DNA of 64,000 nucleotides from Rhodobacteraceae bacterium HIMB11 (GTDB lineage Bacteria; Pseudomonadota; Alphaproteobacteria; Rhodobacterales; Rhodobacteraceae), in NCBI GenBank assembly GCA_000472185.1, contig AVDB01000002.1, positions 248,001 to 312,000 of the forward strand, written 5' to 3'. Shown piece by piece: positions 47,690-57,874 of the stretch (the first letter of the stretch is position 1; every line of letters starts with the position of its first letter). The notes under the pieces were generated by a model. It was not told where the DNA came from. It ran no database searches and was given only the letters and a program-made list of their open reading frames with translations. Made by a program: the position numbers and the translations under genes.

Positions 47690-49318
47690 ATGCTGGGCCA
47701 AATGATGCATCGACCGCTATCAATTATCGAAATCCTGCGTTTTGCGGCGGAAATTCATAAAACTGCTGAAATCGTTTCTGTACGTACTGAAGGGGATGTG
47801 CACCGCTATACCTATCCCGATGCTTATGCGCGTGTGGGGCAGTTGGCCAATGCATTGCAGGACATGGGGATCGAACAGGGGGATCGCGTCGCTACCTTGG
47901 CATGGAACGGCTATCGCCACTTTGAACTCTATTATGCGGTCAGTGGTATGGGGGCCGTGTGTCACACAATCAATCCACGCCTGAGCGCGGAACAGATGGT
48001 CTACATCATTCAACACGCCGAAGATCGCGTTATTTTTGTCGACACAACATTTGTTCCTGTGATTGCCGCCATTCGGGATCAACTGCCAAGTGATTTGAAA
48101 ATCATCGTGATGACAGATGAAGATCACATGCCGGAAAGCGATCTGCCGCTGGGCTGTTACGAAGATTTGCTTGCACCACAAGCGGCTAATTTCGATTGGC
48201 CCGAATTGCCAGAGGATACAGCAGCAGCCCTATGTTATACATCTGGCACGACTGGAAACCCAAAAGGGGCGCTTTATTCCCATCGCTCAACCGTATTGCA
48301 TGCCTATTCCGTGGTCGTGGGCGTGGGCGCGATGTTGTCCGAAGGCGCGCGCGTTTTGCCCGTAGTGCCGCTTTTCCATGTGAATGCATGGGGGCTTCCC
48401 TATACCGCGCCGATGGTTGGTGCGTCCCTCATTTTCCCAGGTGGTGCATTGGATGGAGCATCCCTGTTCAAACTCATGGATGCTGAAAAGGTATCGTCCG
48501 CATGGGGCGTTCCCACTGTTTGGCAGGGGTTGGCGGGCGAAATTGCCAATCAGGGGCGCAATCCCGATGGATTTAACAGCGTTGTCGTGGGCGGATCGGC
48601 CGCGCCGCGCTCGATGATCGAAGGATTTGAAAAATCTGGCGTTTCCGTTTGTCACGCTTGGGGCATGACCGAGATGAGCCCGATTGGGACCCAAGGGAAC
48701 CTGCCAGTCTCTGTTGCAGCCAGCGCCACATTAGAAGAGCGTTTGGATCTGCAACAACTGCAGGGCCGTCGTGTGCATGGGGTTGAATTGAAAATCGTGG
48801 ACGAAGATGGCGTTCCCCAACCCCATGATGGTGAAGCTGTCGGTGAACTTTATGTGCGCGGCAACAACGTGATCAGTGGGTATTTTAATAATGAAGAGGC
48901 CACCGCAGATGCCATGGATGCCGATGGTTGGTTCGGAACGGGCGATATAGCGTCGATCAGTACGGATGGATATTTGATGATCCAAGACCGCGCCAAAGAT
49001 TTGATTAAATCAGGCGGCGAATGGATCAGTTCAATTGATTTGGAAAACGTGGTTATGGGCCATCCCGATGTGGCCAGTTGCGCTGTGATCGCCGTGCCCC
49101 ATCCAAAATGGGATGAACGCCCGATCTTGGTTGTGGTCCCCAACGGTGAGGCCCGCGTCAGTAAGTCAGAGATTGACGAGATGTTGTTGAAACACGTGGC
49201 AAAATGGCAGTTGCCAGACGCCATCGAATTTGTGGATGCATTGCCACTGACAGCGACGGGCAAGGTTTCGAAACTGACCCTTCGCCGTCAATTCGCCGAT
49301 TATCAGTTGCCAGAGTAA
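47690..49318 (+). CDS. Long-chain fatty-acid-CoA ligase-like AMP-forming enzyme
   Basis: ANL-superfamily adenylate-forming ligase (542 aa). The ATG at 47690 follows GGGAG at 47679-47683; an in-frame start at 47630 is not supported. The AMP-binding P-loop LCYTSGTTGNPKGALYSH is at about 180-197. HAWGMTEMSPIGT is motif A5, DGWFGTGDIASIS motif A7, and DRAKDLIKSGGEWISS motif A8 with the swivel region. The C-terminal catalytic Lys lies in TATGKVSKLTLR. It probably activates medium- or long-chain acids. The acyl-CoA dehydrogenase follows after 10 bases, which implies a shared degradation role. Confidence 0.9.
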   Translation: MLGQMMHRPLSIIEILRFAAEIHKTAEIVSVRTEGDVHRYTYPDAYARVGQLANALQDMGIEQGDRVATLAWNGYRHFELYYAVSGMGAVCHTINPRLSAEQMVYIIQHAEDRVIFVDTTFVPVIAAIRDQLPSDLKIIVMTDEDHMPESDLPLGCYEDLLAPQAANFDWPELPEDTAAALCYTSGTTGNPKGALYSHRSTVLHAYSVVVGVGAMLSEGARVLPVVPLFHVNAWGLPYTAPMVGASLIFPGGALDGASLFKLMDAEKVSSAWGVPTVWQGLAGEIANQGRNPDGFNSVVVGGSAAPRSMIEGFEKSGVSVCHAWGMTEMSPIGTQGNLPVSVAASATLEERLDLQQLQGRRVHGVELKIVDEDGVPQPHDGEAVGELYVRGNNVISGYFNNEEATADAMDADGWFGTGDIASISTDGYLMIQDRAKDLIKSGGEWISSIDLENVVMGHPDVASCAVIAVPHPKWDERPILVVVPNGEARVSKSEIDEMLLKHVAKWQLPDAIEFVDALPLTATGKVSKLTLRRQFADYQLPE

Positions 49319-49328
49319 GAGGTATAAA

Positions 49329-50564
49329 ATGGATCTTGGAATTAGCGAACGCGTTGCACCACTGATTAAGGCCGTGCGCGATATGGTGGAAAACGAAATC
49401 GCACCGCTGGATGCTGAATATCACGCGCTAGTTGGGACACACCCCACCGGGGATCGTTTCGAACATACCGATCGTCAGTTGGAAATTTTAGATGGCCTAA
49501 AATCTTTGGCGCGCGAACGGGGACTGTGGAATTTTTGGCTTACCGACAGTGAACTTGGATACGGGCTGAGCACTGTGGAATACGCCTATTTGGCCGAAGA
49601 AATGGGTAAGGTCGGCATCGCGGCCGAGGTGTTCAACTGTAATGCCCCTGACACAGGCAATATGGAAGTGCTAGAGCGCTATGGAACCCAGGAACATAAA
49701 GACCGCTGGTTGAATGACTTGCTGGATGGCAAAATCCGCTCGGCCTATGTGATGACTGAACCTAATACCGCATCCTCGGACGCGGCCCAACTGAGCTTTG
49801 AGGCGAAGAAGGACGGGGATGAGTGGGTTCTAAACGGCGAAAAATGGTGGATTTCAGGGTCGGGTGATCCCCGTTGTGCGCTTTATATCGTAATGGCCTG
49901 CAGCGATCCCGACGCGCCAAAGCATAGCCGCCACACGATGTTTGTCATGGATGCTGACACACCTGGCGTGGAAATTTTGCGCCCAATGCAGGTGTTTGGC
50001 CATGATGATGCTCCTCATGGGCATATGCATCTGCGCTTTACCAACGTGCGCCTGCCTGCCAGCGCGGTTGTTTTGGGCGAAGGACGCGGGTTTGAGGTTG
50101 CCCAAGGTCGCCTTGGACCGGGGCGCATTCACCATTGCATGCGTGCGATCGGACAGGCGGAAAAAGCATTGGAAATGATGTGCAAACGCGGGCTTGCCCG
50201 CGAGGCATTTGGTAAAAAGATCATCGAATTGGGTGCCAATTACGACATCATCGCAAATGCACGTATGGAAATTGAAATGGCACGTTTGTTGTGCCTAAAG
50301 GCGGCCTATATGATGGACACCGCAGGCGTGCGCGCAGCGCAGCCTTGGATTTCCAAGATTAAGGTTGTTGCGCCCCTGATGGCGGGCAAGGTGATTGATG
50401 AGGCGATGCAACTTCACGGTGCTGTAGGAATTTCACAGGATACGGATTTGGCCCATATGTGGACCCATGTGCGCACCCTGCGGTTTGCCGACGGCCCCGA
50501 CGCCGTCCACCGCCGTCAAGTCGCGCGGGCAGAGTTAAAGAAATACAGCAACGAAAAGCGTTAG
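49329..50564 (+). CDS. Acyl-CoA dehydrogenase family protein
   Basis: FAD-dependent alpha,beta-dehydrogenase of acyl-CoA thioesters (411 aa). Signatures are AYVMTEPNTASSDA (substrate and flavin site, about 138-151), WWISGSGDPRC (about 174-184), and the C-terminal block GAVGISQDTDLAHMW. It lacks an obvious chain-length hint. It sits 10 bases after the CoA ligase, so it acts in the same pathway. Homologs of this type (about 410 aa, M-x-G-x-N-A-P-D-T-G-N-M-E-V near the middle) include enzymes acting on branched substrates. The catalytic Glu cannot be assigned with certainty. Confidence 0.9.
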   Translation: MDLGISERVAPLIKAVRDMVENEIAPLDAEYHALVGTHPTGDRFEHTDRQLEILDGLKSLARERGLWNFWLTDSELGYGLSTVEYAYLAEEMGKVGIAAEVFNCNAPDTGNMEVLERYGTQEHKDRWLNDLLDGKIRSAYVMTEPNTASSDAAQLSFEAKKDGDEWVLNGEKWWISGSGDPRCALYIVMACSDPDAPKHSRHTMFVMDADTPGVEILRPMQVFGHDDAPHGHMHLRFTNVRLPASAVVLGEGRGFEVAQGRLGPGRIHHCMRAIGQAEKALEMMCKRGLAREAFGKKIIELGANYDIIANARMEIEMARLLCLKAAYMMDTAGVRAAQPWISKIKVVAPLMAGKVIDEAMQLHGAVGISQDTDLAHMWTHVRTLRFADGPDAVHRRQVARAELKKYSNEKR

Positions 50565-50581
50565 GTGTAAGGCCGTTCACC

Positions 50582-50640
50582 GCCAAGCGCCAGATTGGCG
50601 AAGCGCCGACCTCCCCTATGGAAAGCGCTTTCTGTGCCGC
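50582..50640 (-). repeat. Double-hairpin repeat, copy C
   Basis: On the minus strand about 80 percent identical to copy A over 59 bases by eye, with CAGAAAGCGC, GGGGAGGTCGGCGCTT and GCCAATCT conserved. Hairpin 1 is intact; hairpin 2 is reduced to a 5-bp stem GCCAA/TTGGC. It lies between the convergent acyl-CoA dehydrogenase and dtd. Confidence 0.75.
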
Positions 50641-50651
50641 TTGGGACAGGC

Positions 50652-51101
50652 TTATTTCCCGTCATTTGTGTCCAACCAAATCGTTACGGGGCCATCGTTG
50701 ATCAAACTCACCTTCATATTCGCGCCGAATTTACCTGTTTCAACAGGTACGCCCGCCTGCGCTAATCCGTCTGCGAAATATTCATAAACCGCGCGACCCT
50801 TATCGGGGGATGCTGCATTGGAAAATCCGGGGCGATTGCCGCGTTTGGTGTCGGCGGCCAATGTAAACTGACTAACAACCAATGCGGAACCGCCGATGTC
50901 CATGATGGATTTGTTCATCTTGCCCGCGTCATCCTTGAATATGCGCAGCTTGATGATTTTGTTGATCAATTGATCGGCCTCGGCCTCTGTGTCACCCGCC
51001 ATGGCGCAGATCAGGATCAGCAGGCCCGCACCTGTCGACCCGACTTTTTGACCCTCAACCTTTACCTCTGCCTCAGTCACACGTTGTAATAGGGCGCGCA
51101 T
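50652..51101 (-). CDS. dtd: D-aminoacyl-tRNA deacylase
   Basis: Cytosolic proofreading enzyme that removes D-amino acids from mischarged tRNA (149 aa). The start at 51101 gives the canonical MRALLQRV and follows a strong AGGAGG; upstream extension was rejected. The SQFTLAAD motif (about 78-85) and C-terminal [10 protein letters not shown] (the GP-x-T chiral-selection motif) are intact. Its ribosome-binding site overlaps the stop of the zinc-ribbon pseudogene, so it once was translationally coupled to it. Confidence 0.95.
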   Translation of the reverse strand: MRALLQRVTEAEVKVEGQKVGSTGAGLLILICAMAGDTEAEADQLINKIIKLRIFKDDAGKMNKSIMDIGGSALVVSQFTLAADTKRGNRPGFSNAASPDKGRAVYEYFADGLAQAGVPVETGKFGANMKVSLINDGPVTIWLDTNDGK

Positions 51102-51102
51102 A

Positions 51103-51498
51103 TCATCCTCCTTGATTGGTGGCATATAGGTAGCCAACCGCAACCGCAACGCAAAGCCCCAAAACAATGGCCATGGCAATTTTCCATGTGGAATAGTGGC
51201 GTTCCCCCTCAACCCGACGCGTGCGCGCGTACACCACAAAACGATATGTTTTACCGCGGTATTTGTAGGCGGCAAGCCAAACGGAAAATAGGATGTGTTT
51301 GAATGTGATCTCTAGGTCTGAGGTGTTGATTTTATGCATCCGCTGGCGATTTCCGCCGACATTAAAAACGTTCGTTTTGCGCAGTTACTACGCTCCGTAG
51401 GCGTGCGCCTCAGTAATTCTATCATCCAAAGCAACGTAGTATCCTTCGGCACGGAAACCCACGATATATTTGGGGAATAGGGCACCAATTTCGATACG
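51103..51498 (-). pseudogene. 3' remnant of a PriA-like zinc-ribbon membrane protein gene
   Basis: The longest open piece (78 codons, 51339-51103) reads [37 protein letters not shown], then a membrane helix and end, which matches the C-terminus of Rhodobacterales zinc-ribbon proteins often annotated as primosomal-protein-N-like. Upstream in the same frame the family sequence continues (YIVGFRAEGYYVALDD, then FNVGGNRQRMHKI) through TAG-TAA at 51385-51390, to a TAA at 51499-51501. The N-terminal two thirds are missing. It is a broken gene. The family identification is from memory of the motif, without a search. Confidence 0.75.
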
Positions 51499-51513
51499 TT
51501 ACATGTCCTGTTG

Positions 51514-52437
51514 CTAACTTTGTGGTTTGTTTAATAACTCTGAAATTTCATACAAGAATGGCTGCGCCTGATCCAAGGTCATCCCAGGAAGTAGGCGTGG
51601 GTTATATAAAATCTGCAACATGACCGCATCCATGCTGGTCAGCGTTGCAAATTCATCATCATCATTAAATATACTAGGGCGGGCGTAAGGGCTATCATTG
51701 GCGAGCCCGAGGCCTTGTGCAAGTTCCTCTTCTATGCATGCACGCTGCATTAGTGGGGGGTGTTCTGCGCGAATCATGGCGATCGCATGCGTGTATCCGC
51801 GCCTTTCGTCTTCATTGGAAAACGCCATCACCATGCAATGGACATCCTCTGGCATCATGGCGACGATCTGTTTTGCCAAGGCGCCGATTTGCGGGCCGCG
51901 GGATGCTAAAAAGGCATCCATTTGTTCATTGTCATCCTGCCCCATGAACAGAACATCAAAATTGGGTTTTCTTGCTGACACCAGCATCGGATGACCTGTT
52001 ATCCGAGATAGTTTGTTAACATATTTTGCTACCGTTACGTGTGTCAATTTCGCACGATTTCGATTAACAGATTTTCCAAAAACAGGATTGAAACGGACTG
52101 GTGTCGTCCATTTTTGCAGGTGTGAGGCCTTAGAAATACGGGTAAACCCAATGGTGGCGTCATATTCATCGTAAAATGCGATATCCTGAAAATGGCGCAG
52201 AATATCGTGCATATCGAAGGGCGTATCTGGCCCACCACCATCGGTTCGCATCAGGCCGCGCGATAATTGTGATTGCTCAAATCGTGACAGGCGTTCCATC
52301 AACTCGGATTGGGCGACAGAAATTGGAACCTCTGCCGCGATATCGCTCCGATCAAATTGCCTTACGCCCATTCCACATCCTGACAGGGCAAGTGCGCCCA
52401 GAAGTGGAAGAAACAGGTTAGGCCAAATGTTGTTCAT
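51514..52437 (-). CDS. DUF2927 lipoprotein
   Basis: Predicted lipoprotein of 307 aa: the signal peptide ends at lipobox LALSGC (Cys21). The DUF2927 domain (about 75-295) ends with EEELAQGLGLANDSPYARPS, IFNDDDEFATLT and MLQILYNPRLLPGM, the last typical of the family. The function is unknown. In related bacteria it belongs to a cluster with telA-like and zinc-ribbon genes; here both neighbours are remnants, so it is an isolated survivor. It overlaps the upstream remnant stop in ATGA fashion. Confidence 0.85.
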   Translation of the reverse strand: MNNIWPNLFLPLLGALALSGCGMGVRQFDRSDIAAEVPISVAQSELMERLSRFEQSQLSRGLMRTDGGGPDTPFDMHDILRHFQDIAFYDEYDATIGFTRISKASHLQKWTTPVRFNPVFGKSVNRNRAKLTHVTVAKYVNKLSRITGHPMLVSARKPNFDVLFMGQDDNEQMDAFLASRGPQIGALAKQIVAMMPEDVHCMVMAFSNEDERRGYTHAIAMIRAEHPPLMQRACIEEELAQGLGLANDSPYARPSIFNDDDEFATLTSMDAVMLQILYNPRLLPGMTLDQAQPFLYEISELLNKPQS

Positions 52438-52607
52438 CTCGCATCATCACCTGCTTTTTTATCGTTATCAAGGCTTGCCATGTTGCGTAGTTTGGCTGCG
52501 GCCAATTCAGTGCCTCTGTATTTGCCTGAATCGGCGATCACGAGGCTTTCTTCTACCTTGCCTATCTGGTCAGCGTTTGCTTGCCTCGGCGTCAAAAACA
52601 CGGCGTT
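52434..52607 (-). pseudogene. 3' remnant of a TelA-like (toxic anion resistance) gene
   Basis: About 58 codons in frame, read as RQANADQIGKVEESLVIADSG..., resembling the C-terminal helix of TelA/KlaA proteins (Q-A-N-x2-L-I-x2-I-E-E-x-L-x-I-A-D-x-G-K). A TAA lies just upstream (52608-52610) and rluB begins immediately after, so the gene body is gone. Its TGA overlaps the DUF2927 start. The assignment is tentative because only the tail remains. Confidence 0.5.
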
Positions 52608-52630
52608 TTAAAAGGTTTTCGGGGGAAAGT

Positions 52631-53470
52631 TTAGCGTCCCGTTCGCCGTACTGTTCGCCGCACCTGGGGTTTTTCATTCCGCGTCTTAGGGCCTTTGCGC
52701 ATGGGGCGTTTTGGTTTTGGGGCTTCTTCAAAACTTTCGGCGTCTAATCCCAATTGATCGCGCAGGACCTTGCGCCGCACTTCTTCGACTTCACCGCTTT
52801 TCAAATTGCCCAATTGAAACGGACCATAGGAAACCCGCAACAGGCGGTTCACGCTTAGGCCCACGGCCTCCATCGCGCGGCGAATTTCGCGGTTTTTGCC
52901 CTCGCGCAAACCTACGGTCAGCCAAGCATTTGCGCCTTGTTGGCGATCAAGGCTGATCTGCATAGGTTGAAATTTTTCACCCTCAATCACGATCCCCTTG
53001 CGCAGGGGCTCAAATGTTTTTTCTTCTGGGCGTCCGTTGACGCGCACGCGGTATTTGCGCAGCCACCCTGTCGAGGGCAGTTCCAATTTACGCTTTAGCC
53101 CTCCGTCATTGGTCAACAGCAATAAACCCTCAGAATTCAGGTCCAAACGCCCTACACTCATCACGCGAGGCAATTCGGGGGACAGTTCATCAAAGATCGT
53201 CGTGCGCCCCTGTTCGTCGCGGGTCGTCGTCACAAGCCCAAGAGGTTTGTGATACAACCAGAGCCGCGCAGGTTCAGGTGGGCGCAATTCTTTGCCATCA
53301 ACAACAATGCGATCACTGGGTAGCACATTCAAAGCGGGCGAGGAAATGGGCGTGCCATTCACACTGACACGACCAGCCTCGATAATTTTTTCGGCGTCTC
53401 GACGGCTTGCAATACCAGCGCGCGCGATGACCTTGGCGATGCGTTCGCCTTTTTTGGGTGTTTCACTCAT
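52631..53470 (-). CDS. rluB: 23S rRNA pseudouridine synthase RluB-like
   Basis: RsuA/RluB-family enzyme (279 aa) that converts a uridine in 23S rRNA (U2605 in E. coli) to pseudouridine. The S4 RNA-binding domain is at about 9-55 (RIAKVIARAGIASRRDAEKII in two parts). The catalytic Asp is D110 in GRLDLNSEGLLLLTNDG. LREGKNREIRRAMEAVGL is the family KNRxIRR block. A basic C-terminal tail (about 250-279, KPKRPMRKGPKTRNEK) is added, common in alphaproteobacteria. RluE or RsuA are possible alternatives. It diverges from tadA. Confidence 0.9.
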   Translation of the reverse strand: MSETPKKGERIAKVIARAGIASRRDAEKIIEAGRVSVNGTPISSPALNVLPSDRIVVDGKELRPPEPARLWLYHKPLGLVTTTRDEQGRTTIFDELSPELPRVMSVGRLDLNSEGLLLLTNDGGLKRKLELPSTGWLRKYRVRVNGRPEEKTFEPLRKGIVIEGEKFQPMQISLDRQQGANAWLTVGLREGKNREIRRAMEAVGLSVNRLLRVSYGPFQLGNLKSGEVEEVRRKVLRDQLGLDAESFEEAPKPKRPMRKGPKTRNEKPQVRRTVRRTGR

Positions 53471-53527
53471 GCCTTGCGCTTTAGGGCAAAATCAGCGATT
53501 GCGAAAGGGGTTAGCAAAGGAATGGTC

Positions 53528-53977
53528 ATGACATTTCGCACATTTATGGATGTTGCCCTGACAGAAGCACGCGCCGCCGCCACGCGCGGCGAGGTGCCTG
53601 TTGGGGCCGTCATCGTGAATGCAGATGGCGTGATTTTGGCCCAAGCGGGCAATCGCACACGCGAATTAAACGATCCCTCTGCCCACGCAGAAATGTTGGT
53701 AATCCGCGAGGCTTGCGCAAAATTGGGGGTCGAACGGTTGGAAAACGCGGACCTCTACGTCACCCTTGAACCCTGCGCGATGTGTGCAGCCGTCATTTCG
53801 GCCGCGCGCGTACGCCGTTTGTATTACGCCGCCTCTGATCCAAAATCAGGCGGGGTCGAGCAGGGCGCGCGCGTATTCACGCATACCCAAACCCATCACA
53901 AACCTGAGGTTTACGATGGCATCTGCGCGGCAGAGGCAGAAGCCATGTTAAAGGAATTTTTTGACACACTAAGATGA
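53528..53977 (+). CDS. tadA: tRNA-specific adenosine deaminase TadA
   Basis: Converts A34 to inosine in tRNA-Arg(ACG) (149 aa). The zinc site consists of H53-x-E55 (SAHAEM) with C83 and C86 (PCAMC). The start at 53528 is 6 bases past AAAGGA; ATGs at 53522 and further upstream are too close to or before this site. The ending overlaps the convergent YCII gene by 9 bases. It is essential in most bacteria. Confidence 0.95.
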   Translation: MTFRTFMDVALTEARAAATRGEVPVGAVIVNADGVILAQAGNRTRELNDPSAHAEMLVIREACAKLGVERLENADLYVTLEPCAMCAAVISAARVRRLYYAASDPKSGGVEQGARVFTHTQTHHKPEVYDGICAAEAEAMLKEFFDTLR

Positions 53978-54289
53978 GGGCATTTCCATAATTTGGGCCA
54001 GTTCAATATCACCCATGGCCAAAAATGGGTTGGTTTTGGCGATGGCCTCTGCCGCCTCGATACTATCGGCCTGAATAATGCCATAGCCCATCATGGACCC
54101 GGGCTTGCCCCCGTCGGCCACACCACTTTCTGTGATTAGTCGTTTGTTCATCAGTGGGTTTTCGGGCTCAACCAAGGCATCTTGGTGTTTCATCATCCAC
54201 TCTTGATACCGCGCCATATGTTCAGCGCCCTCTTCCGGGGAAGAGGGTGGGTTTGGGCCCATGTAGTAGGACATAATAAATTTTGGCAT
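53969..54289 (-). CDS. YCII-related domain protein
   Basis: A 106-residue protein of the YCII/DGPF fold: KFIMSYYMGPNPPSSPEEGAEH at the N-terminus (split), with the W-x2 helix in RYQEWMMKHQDAL and the closing IIQADSIEAAEAIAKTNPFLAMGDIELAQIMEM (split), where the P-F-L pattern is usual. YCII-like proteins can act as dehydrochlorinases or accessory domains, but this one has no known partner. It is convergent with tadA. In 54290-54458, upstream, I see no gene. Confidence 0.85.
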   Translation of the reverse strand: MPKFIMSYYMGPNPPSSPEEGAEHMARYQEWMMKHQDALVEPENPLMNKRLITESGVADGGKPGSMMGYGIIQADSIEAAEAIAKTNPFLAMGDIELAQIMEMPSS

Positions 54290-54458
54290 AATCGCTCCCT
54301 TCGTTTTGATCTTACCCTAGCAGGCAATGGTAACTGTACAAGGGTTCGTCGTGTTGGTGCAGACCTGCCTGCAGCGGATATTTGCCATGCCGACTTGTCC
54401 TGAACCTAAACGGTCCCCATCTTTGCCCAACCAATCAAGGTAAAGGGAATGCAAAATA

Positions 54459-54914
54459 ATGAATGAATCAGAAAGTCACGTTTTTACAGAAATCGAAATT
54501 GATGCGACGGCGGAGCAGGTTTAGGCCGTGTTGACAGATTTTGAAAAACTGCCCAAGTGGAGTTCATAGTTTCAACGGGTCAACAAACCCATGGCTTTGG
54601 GTGAGGTGTCGACCGCCTATTTCAAAAACCCAATCACGGGCGGGATGATGGAATTTACGCATGAGGTCATCGATTACGAAGAGGGACGTGCCTTTGGTTG
54701 GTCTGGGGATGCGATGTTGGGGCGTCAGGACCACCACATTTTTCGGATAGAAGAGCTGCCCGATGGGCGTGCATTGTTCAAACAAGAAGACGGTTTGAAT
54801 GGAAAGAAAAGCAATTTTCTGATCCGCATAGTCGAGGCGCAAATTGGCAAGGCCTATGACAAATTCAATCGTGAACTCAAGGCCAATGTAGAAAGCTTTT
54901 ATTCGCGGTCATGA
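54459..54914 (+). pseudogene. SRPBCC (START-like) domain gene with two in-frame TAG codons
   Basis: The frame from ATG 54459 to TGA 54914 encodes 151 codons that read as an SRPBCC lipid/ligand-binding protein: FTEIEIDATAEQV at the start, then AVLTDFEKLPKWSS, FKNPITGGMMEF, and a C-terminal amphipathic helix (KAYDKFNRELKANVESF). TAG at 54522-54524 replaces the position where this family has a conserved Trp (V-W-x-V-L-T-D), and a second TAG is at 54567-54569. The frame is otherwise intact, with no indel. It is best seen as a recent pseudogene; a short product from M45 (54591) is less likely. Confidence 0.8.
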
Positions 54915-54964
54915 TGATAGGGCCCATGAAACAAAACTGGGAGCCGATATGGCCCCCAGATGAT

Positions 54965-57874
54965 TTACGATAATGCATCGTCACAGCGTCCGCAGACCCC
55001 TGCGTGGCTGTGCGTGCCCACATCGGGCAGAATTTTCCAGCAGCGTCCGCATTTTTCACCCTCTGCCTTGACGAAGGATACGGCGATACCCTCAACCTCT
55101 GCCATAGTGAATGCGTCACTTGGCGCGGCATCTGTCGATAGGGTCAGATCAGATGTGATGCAGATATCCGCAAATGGCATCTGTTCCAAAACGTCCTTAA
55201 CAGCTTGATCTGCAAGGTAAAGAACGGGCGCGGCCTCAAGGCTGGCACCGATCACCTTTTCCGTGCGTTGCACTTCCAATGCGGCGGTGACAACGCGGCG
55301 GACGCGTCGGATCATCGCCCATTTTTCCGCCAGCTCTGGGTTCAACCATGCAGCTGGAGTTTCTGGAATGTCGATCAGGTGGACCGAGCTATCCTCGCCC
55401 CCGAAACGCTCCAGCCACACTTCTTCCATGGTAAAAGCCAAGACAGGCGCAAGCCATGTTGTCAGACGGTGGAATAGGATGTCCAAAACGGTGCGCGCCG
55501 CGCGGCGTTCAATCGTGTCACCATCGCAGTACAACACATCCTTGCGTACATCAAAGTAGAAGGCTGACAGATCAACTGTCGCAAAGGTGAAGATCGCCTG
55601 GAACACACCCTGGAAATCATAGGCGGTGTACCCATCACGCACGCGGGCATCCAATTCCGCCAGACGGTGCAGCACCCATTGTTCCAATTCTGGCATATCG
55701 GCGGGATCAATGCGATCCGCCTCGCTGAAATCATGTAGCGACCCCAGCATGAAACGCATGGTGTTGCGCAAACGGCGATAGCTGTCTGCCACACCCTTTA
55801 GGATCTCTGGGCCGATGCGTTGATCCGCGGAATAGTCCGATTGTGCCACCCATAGGCGCAAGATGTCCGCGCCATATTGTTTGACGACCTGTTCGGGAAC
55901 AATGGTGTTCCCCAAGGATTTGGACATTTTCATGCCCTTTTCATCCAGCGTAAATCCGTGTGTCAAAACCCCGCGATAGGGCGCGCGTCCCTTGGTGCCG
56001 CAGGACTGCAACATGGACGAATGGAACCAGCCACGGTGTTGGTCGGTGCCTTCCAAATAGAGGTCGGCCAATCCATCCTCTGAACCATCTTCACGATCGC
56101 GCAGAACAAAGGCGTGCGTTGATCCGCTGTCGAACCAAACGTCCAAGATATCAAAGACTTGGTCATAAGCCTCAGGATCAACGATACCTGTTAGGAAGCG
56201 TTCTTTGGCGCCCTCTTGGTACCAAACGTCTGCGCCATCGGCTTCAAAGGCCTCGGCGATACGGGCGTTCACATCTTCGTTGCGCAACAGATAATCTGCA
56301 TCGGTTGGCAGTGCGCCTTTTTTCGTGAAACAGGTGAGGGGTACACCCCAGGCCCGTTGACGCGATAAGACCCAATCAGGCCGCGCTTCGATCATAGAAT
56401 AGAGGCGGTTGCGGCCTGTTTTTGGCGTCCATTCCACAAGTTGGTCGATTGAGGCCAGTGCACGTTCACGGATCGTTTTGCCATAATCGTCTTGATCATC
56501 ACCAACAACACGGTCAATCGCGGCAAACCATTGCGGTGTGTTGCGATAGATCACGGGCGCCTTTGAACGCCATGAATGCGGATAGCTGTGTTTGATTTTG
56601 CCACGGGCTAACAAACCGCCAACTTCAATCAGTTTTTCGATCACTGTTTTGTTTGCATCCCCTTCGCCGCCCTTGCGGTTCAGGATATATTTGCCGCCAA
56701 AAAATGGCAGATCAGCACGGAAAGATCCATCATCCATCACGTTATATGTGATGACCTGTTCCAGCATACCCAAATCACGGTAGAGTTCATATTCCTCCAT
56801 ACCGTGGGATGGGGCGCAGTGCACGAACCCTGTGCCTTCAGTGTCGGTTACGAAATCAGCCGCGCGGAAATCGCGAATGTCGTCCCATTCACCTTCTGAT
56901 CCATCCGCGCCATTTAGCGGATGGGTCAGTTTGATTTTCGCCAGATCATCGTTTGTGACGTCACACAAACGGCGATACATGGTATCATCCAACCGCGCCT
57001 TGCCCATCACATCTGCGGCCAAGTTATCGGCCAAGATATAGCGATCGCCGATTGAGGCCCAACATTCTCCTGGGCGGCCTGTCACCTCATACAGACCATA
57101 GGAAATGTCGCTGCCGTAAACGACCGCTTTGTTTGACGGAATGGTCCAAGGCGTGGTCGTCCAGATCACAACATGTGCACTGTCCAATGTGGCGTCACCC
57201 GTTTCAACGACACGGAATTTGACCCAGATCGTGTGGCTTTCTTTGTCGTTATATTCCACCTCGGCCTCGGCCAGGGCGGTTTTTTCAATGGGCGACCACA
57301 TCACAGGTTTTGATCCCTGATACAGCGTGCCATTCATCAGGAATTTCATGAATTCTTCTGCAATCACGCGTTCGGCATGGAAATTCATCGTCAGATATGG
57401 GTTTTCCCATTTGCCTGTAACCCCAAGGCGTTGGAATTCGGAACGCTGGATATCAACCCAGCCTTCGGCGAATTTCCGACATTCTTGACGGAAATCGATG
57501 ACGTTCACTTCGTCTTTGTTTTTGCCTTTTTTGCGGTATTGCTCTTCGATCTTCCATTCGATGGGCAGACCGTGGCAATCCCATCCTGGGATGTAACGGG
57601 CATCTTTTCCCATCATTTGTTGGCTGCGCACAACCATATCCTTTAGGATTTTGTTCAGCGCATGTCCGATGTGCAGGTGCCCATTCGCATAAGGAGGGCC
57701 GTCATGCAGGGTAAATGGCGCACGCCCCTCTTTTTCACGCAGGCGGTCATAGACGCCCAAACGTTCCCAACGGGCAAGCCATTCGGGTTCACGCTTTGGC
57801 AATCCTGCGCGCATTGGAAAATCGGTTTGCGGAAGATTTAGCGTATCTTTGTAATCTGGTGTTTCGGCACACAT
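54965..57874 (-). CDS. ileS: Isoleucyl-tRNA synthetase
   Basis: Class I aminoacyl-tRNA synthetase (969 aa) that charges tRNA-Ile. HLHIGH (66-71) and KMSKSLGNT (about 634) form the active site. A CP1 editing domain lies between them ([16 protein letters not shown]). C-terminal Cys pairs (CGRCWK ... CGRC) bind zinc. It fits the bacterial type I enzyme. The 242-base region upstream (57875-58116) has no other gene. Confidence 0.97.
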   Translation of the reverse strand: MCAETPDYKDTLNLPQTDFPMRAGLPKREPEWLARWERLGVYDRLREKEGRAPFTLHDGPPYANGHLHIGHALNKILKDMVVRSQQMMGKDARYIPGWDCHGLPIEWKIEEQYRKKGKNKDEVNVIDFRQECRKFAEGWVDIQRSEFQRLGVTGKWENPYLTMNFHAERVIAEEFMKFLMNGTLYQGSKPVMWSPIEKTALAEAEVEYNDKESHTIWVKFRVVETGDATLDSAHVVIWTTTPWTIPSNKAVVYGSDISYGLYEVTGRPGECWASIGDRYILADNLAADVMGKARLDDTMYRRLCDVTNDDLAKIKLTHPLNGADGSEGEWDDIRDFRAADFVTDTEGTGFVHCAPSHGMEEYELYRDLGMLEQVITYNVMDDGSFRADLPFFGGKYILNRKGGEGDANKTVIEKLIEVGGLLARGKIKHSYPHSWRSKAPVIYRNTPQWFAAIDRVVGDDQDDYGKTIRERALASIDQLVEWTPKTGRNRLYSMIEARPDWVLSRQRAWGVPLTCFTKKGALPTDADYLLRNEDVNARIAEAFEADGADVWYQEGAKERFLTGIVDPEAYDQVFDILDVWFDSGSTHAFVLRDREDGSEDGLADLYLEGTDQHRGWFHSSMLQSCGTKGRAPYRGVLTHGFTLDEKGMKMSKSLGNTIVPEQVVKQYGADILRLWVAQSDYSADQRIGPEILKGVADSYRRLRNTMRFMLGSLHDFSEADRIDPADMPELEQWVLHRLAELDARVRDGYTAYDFQGVFQAIFTFATVDLSAFYFDVRKDVLYCDGDTIERRAARTVLDILFHRLTTWLAPVLAFTMEEVWLERFGGEDSSVHLIDIPETPAAWLNPELAEKWAMIRRVRRVVTAALEVQRTEKVIGASLEAAPVLYLADQAVKDVLEQMPFADICITSDLTLSTDAAPSDAFTMAEVEGIAVSFVKAEGEKCGRCWKILPDVGTHSHAGVCGRCDDALS

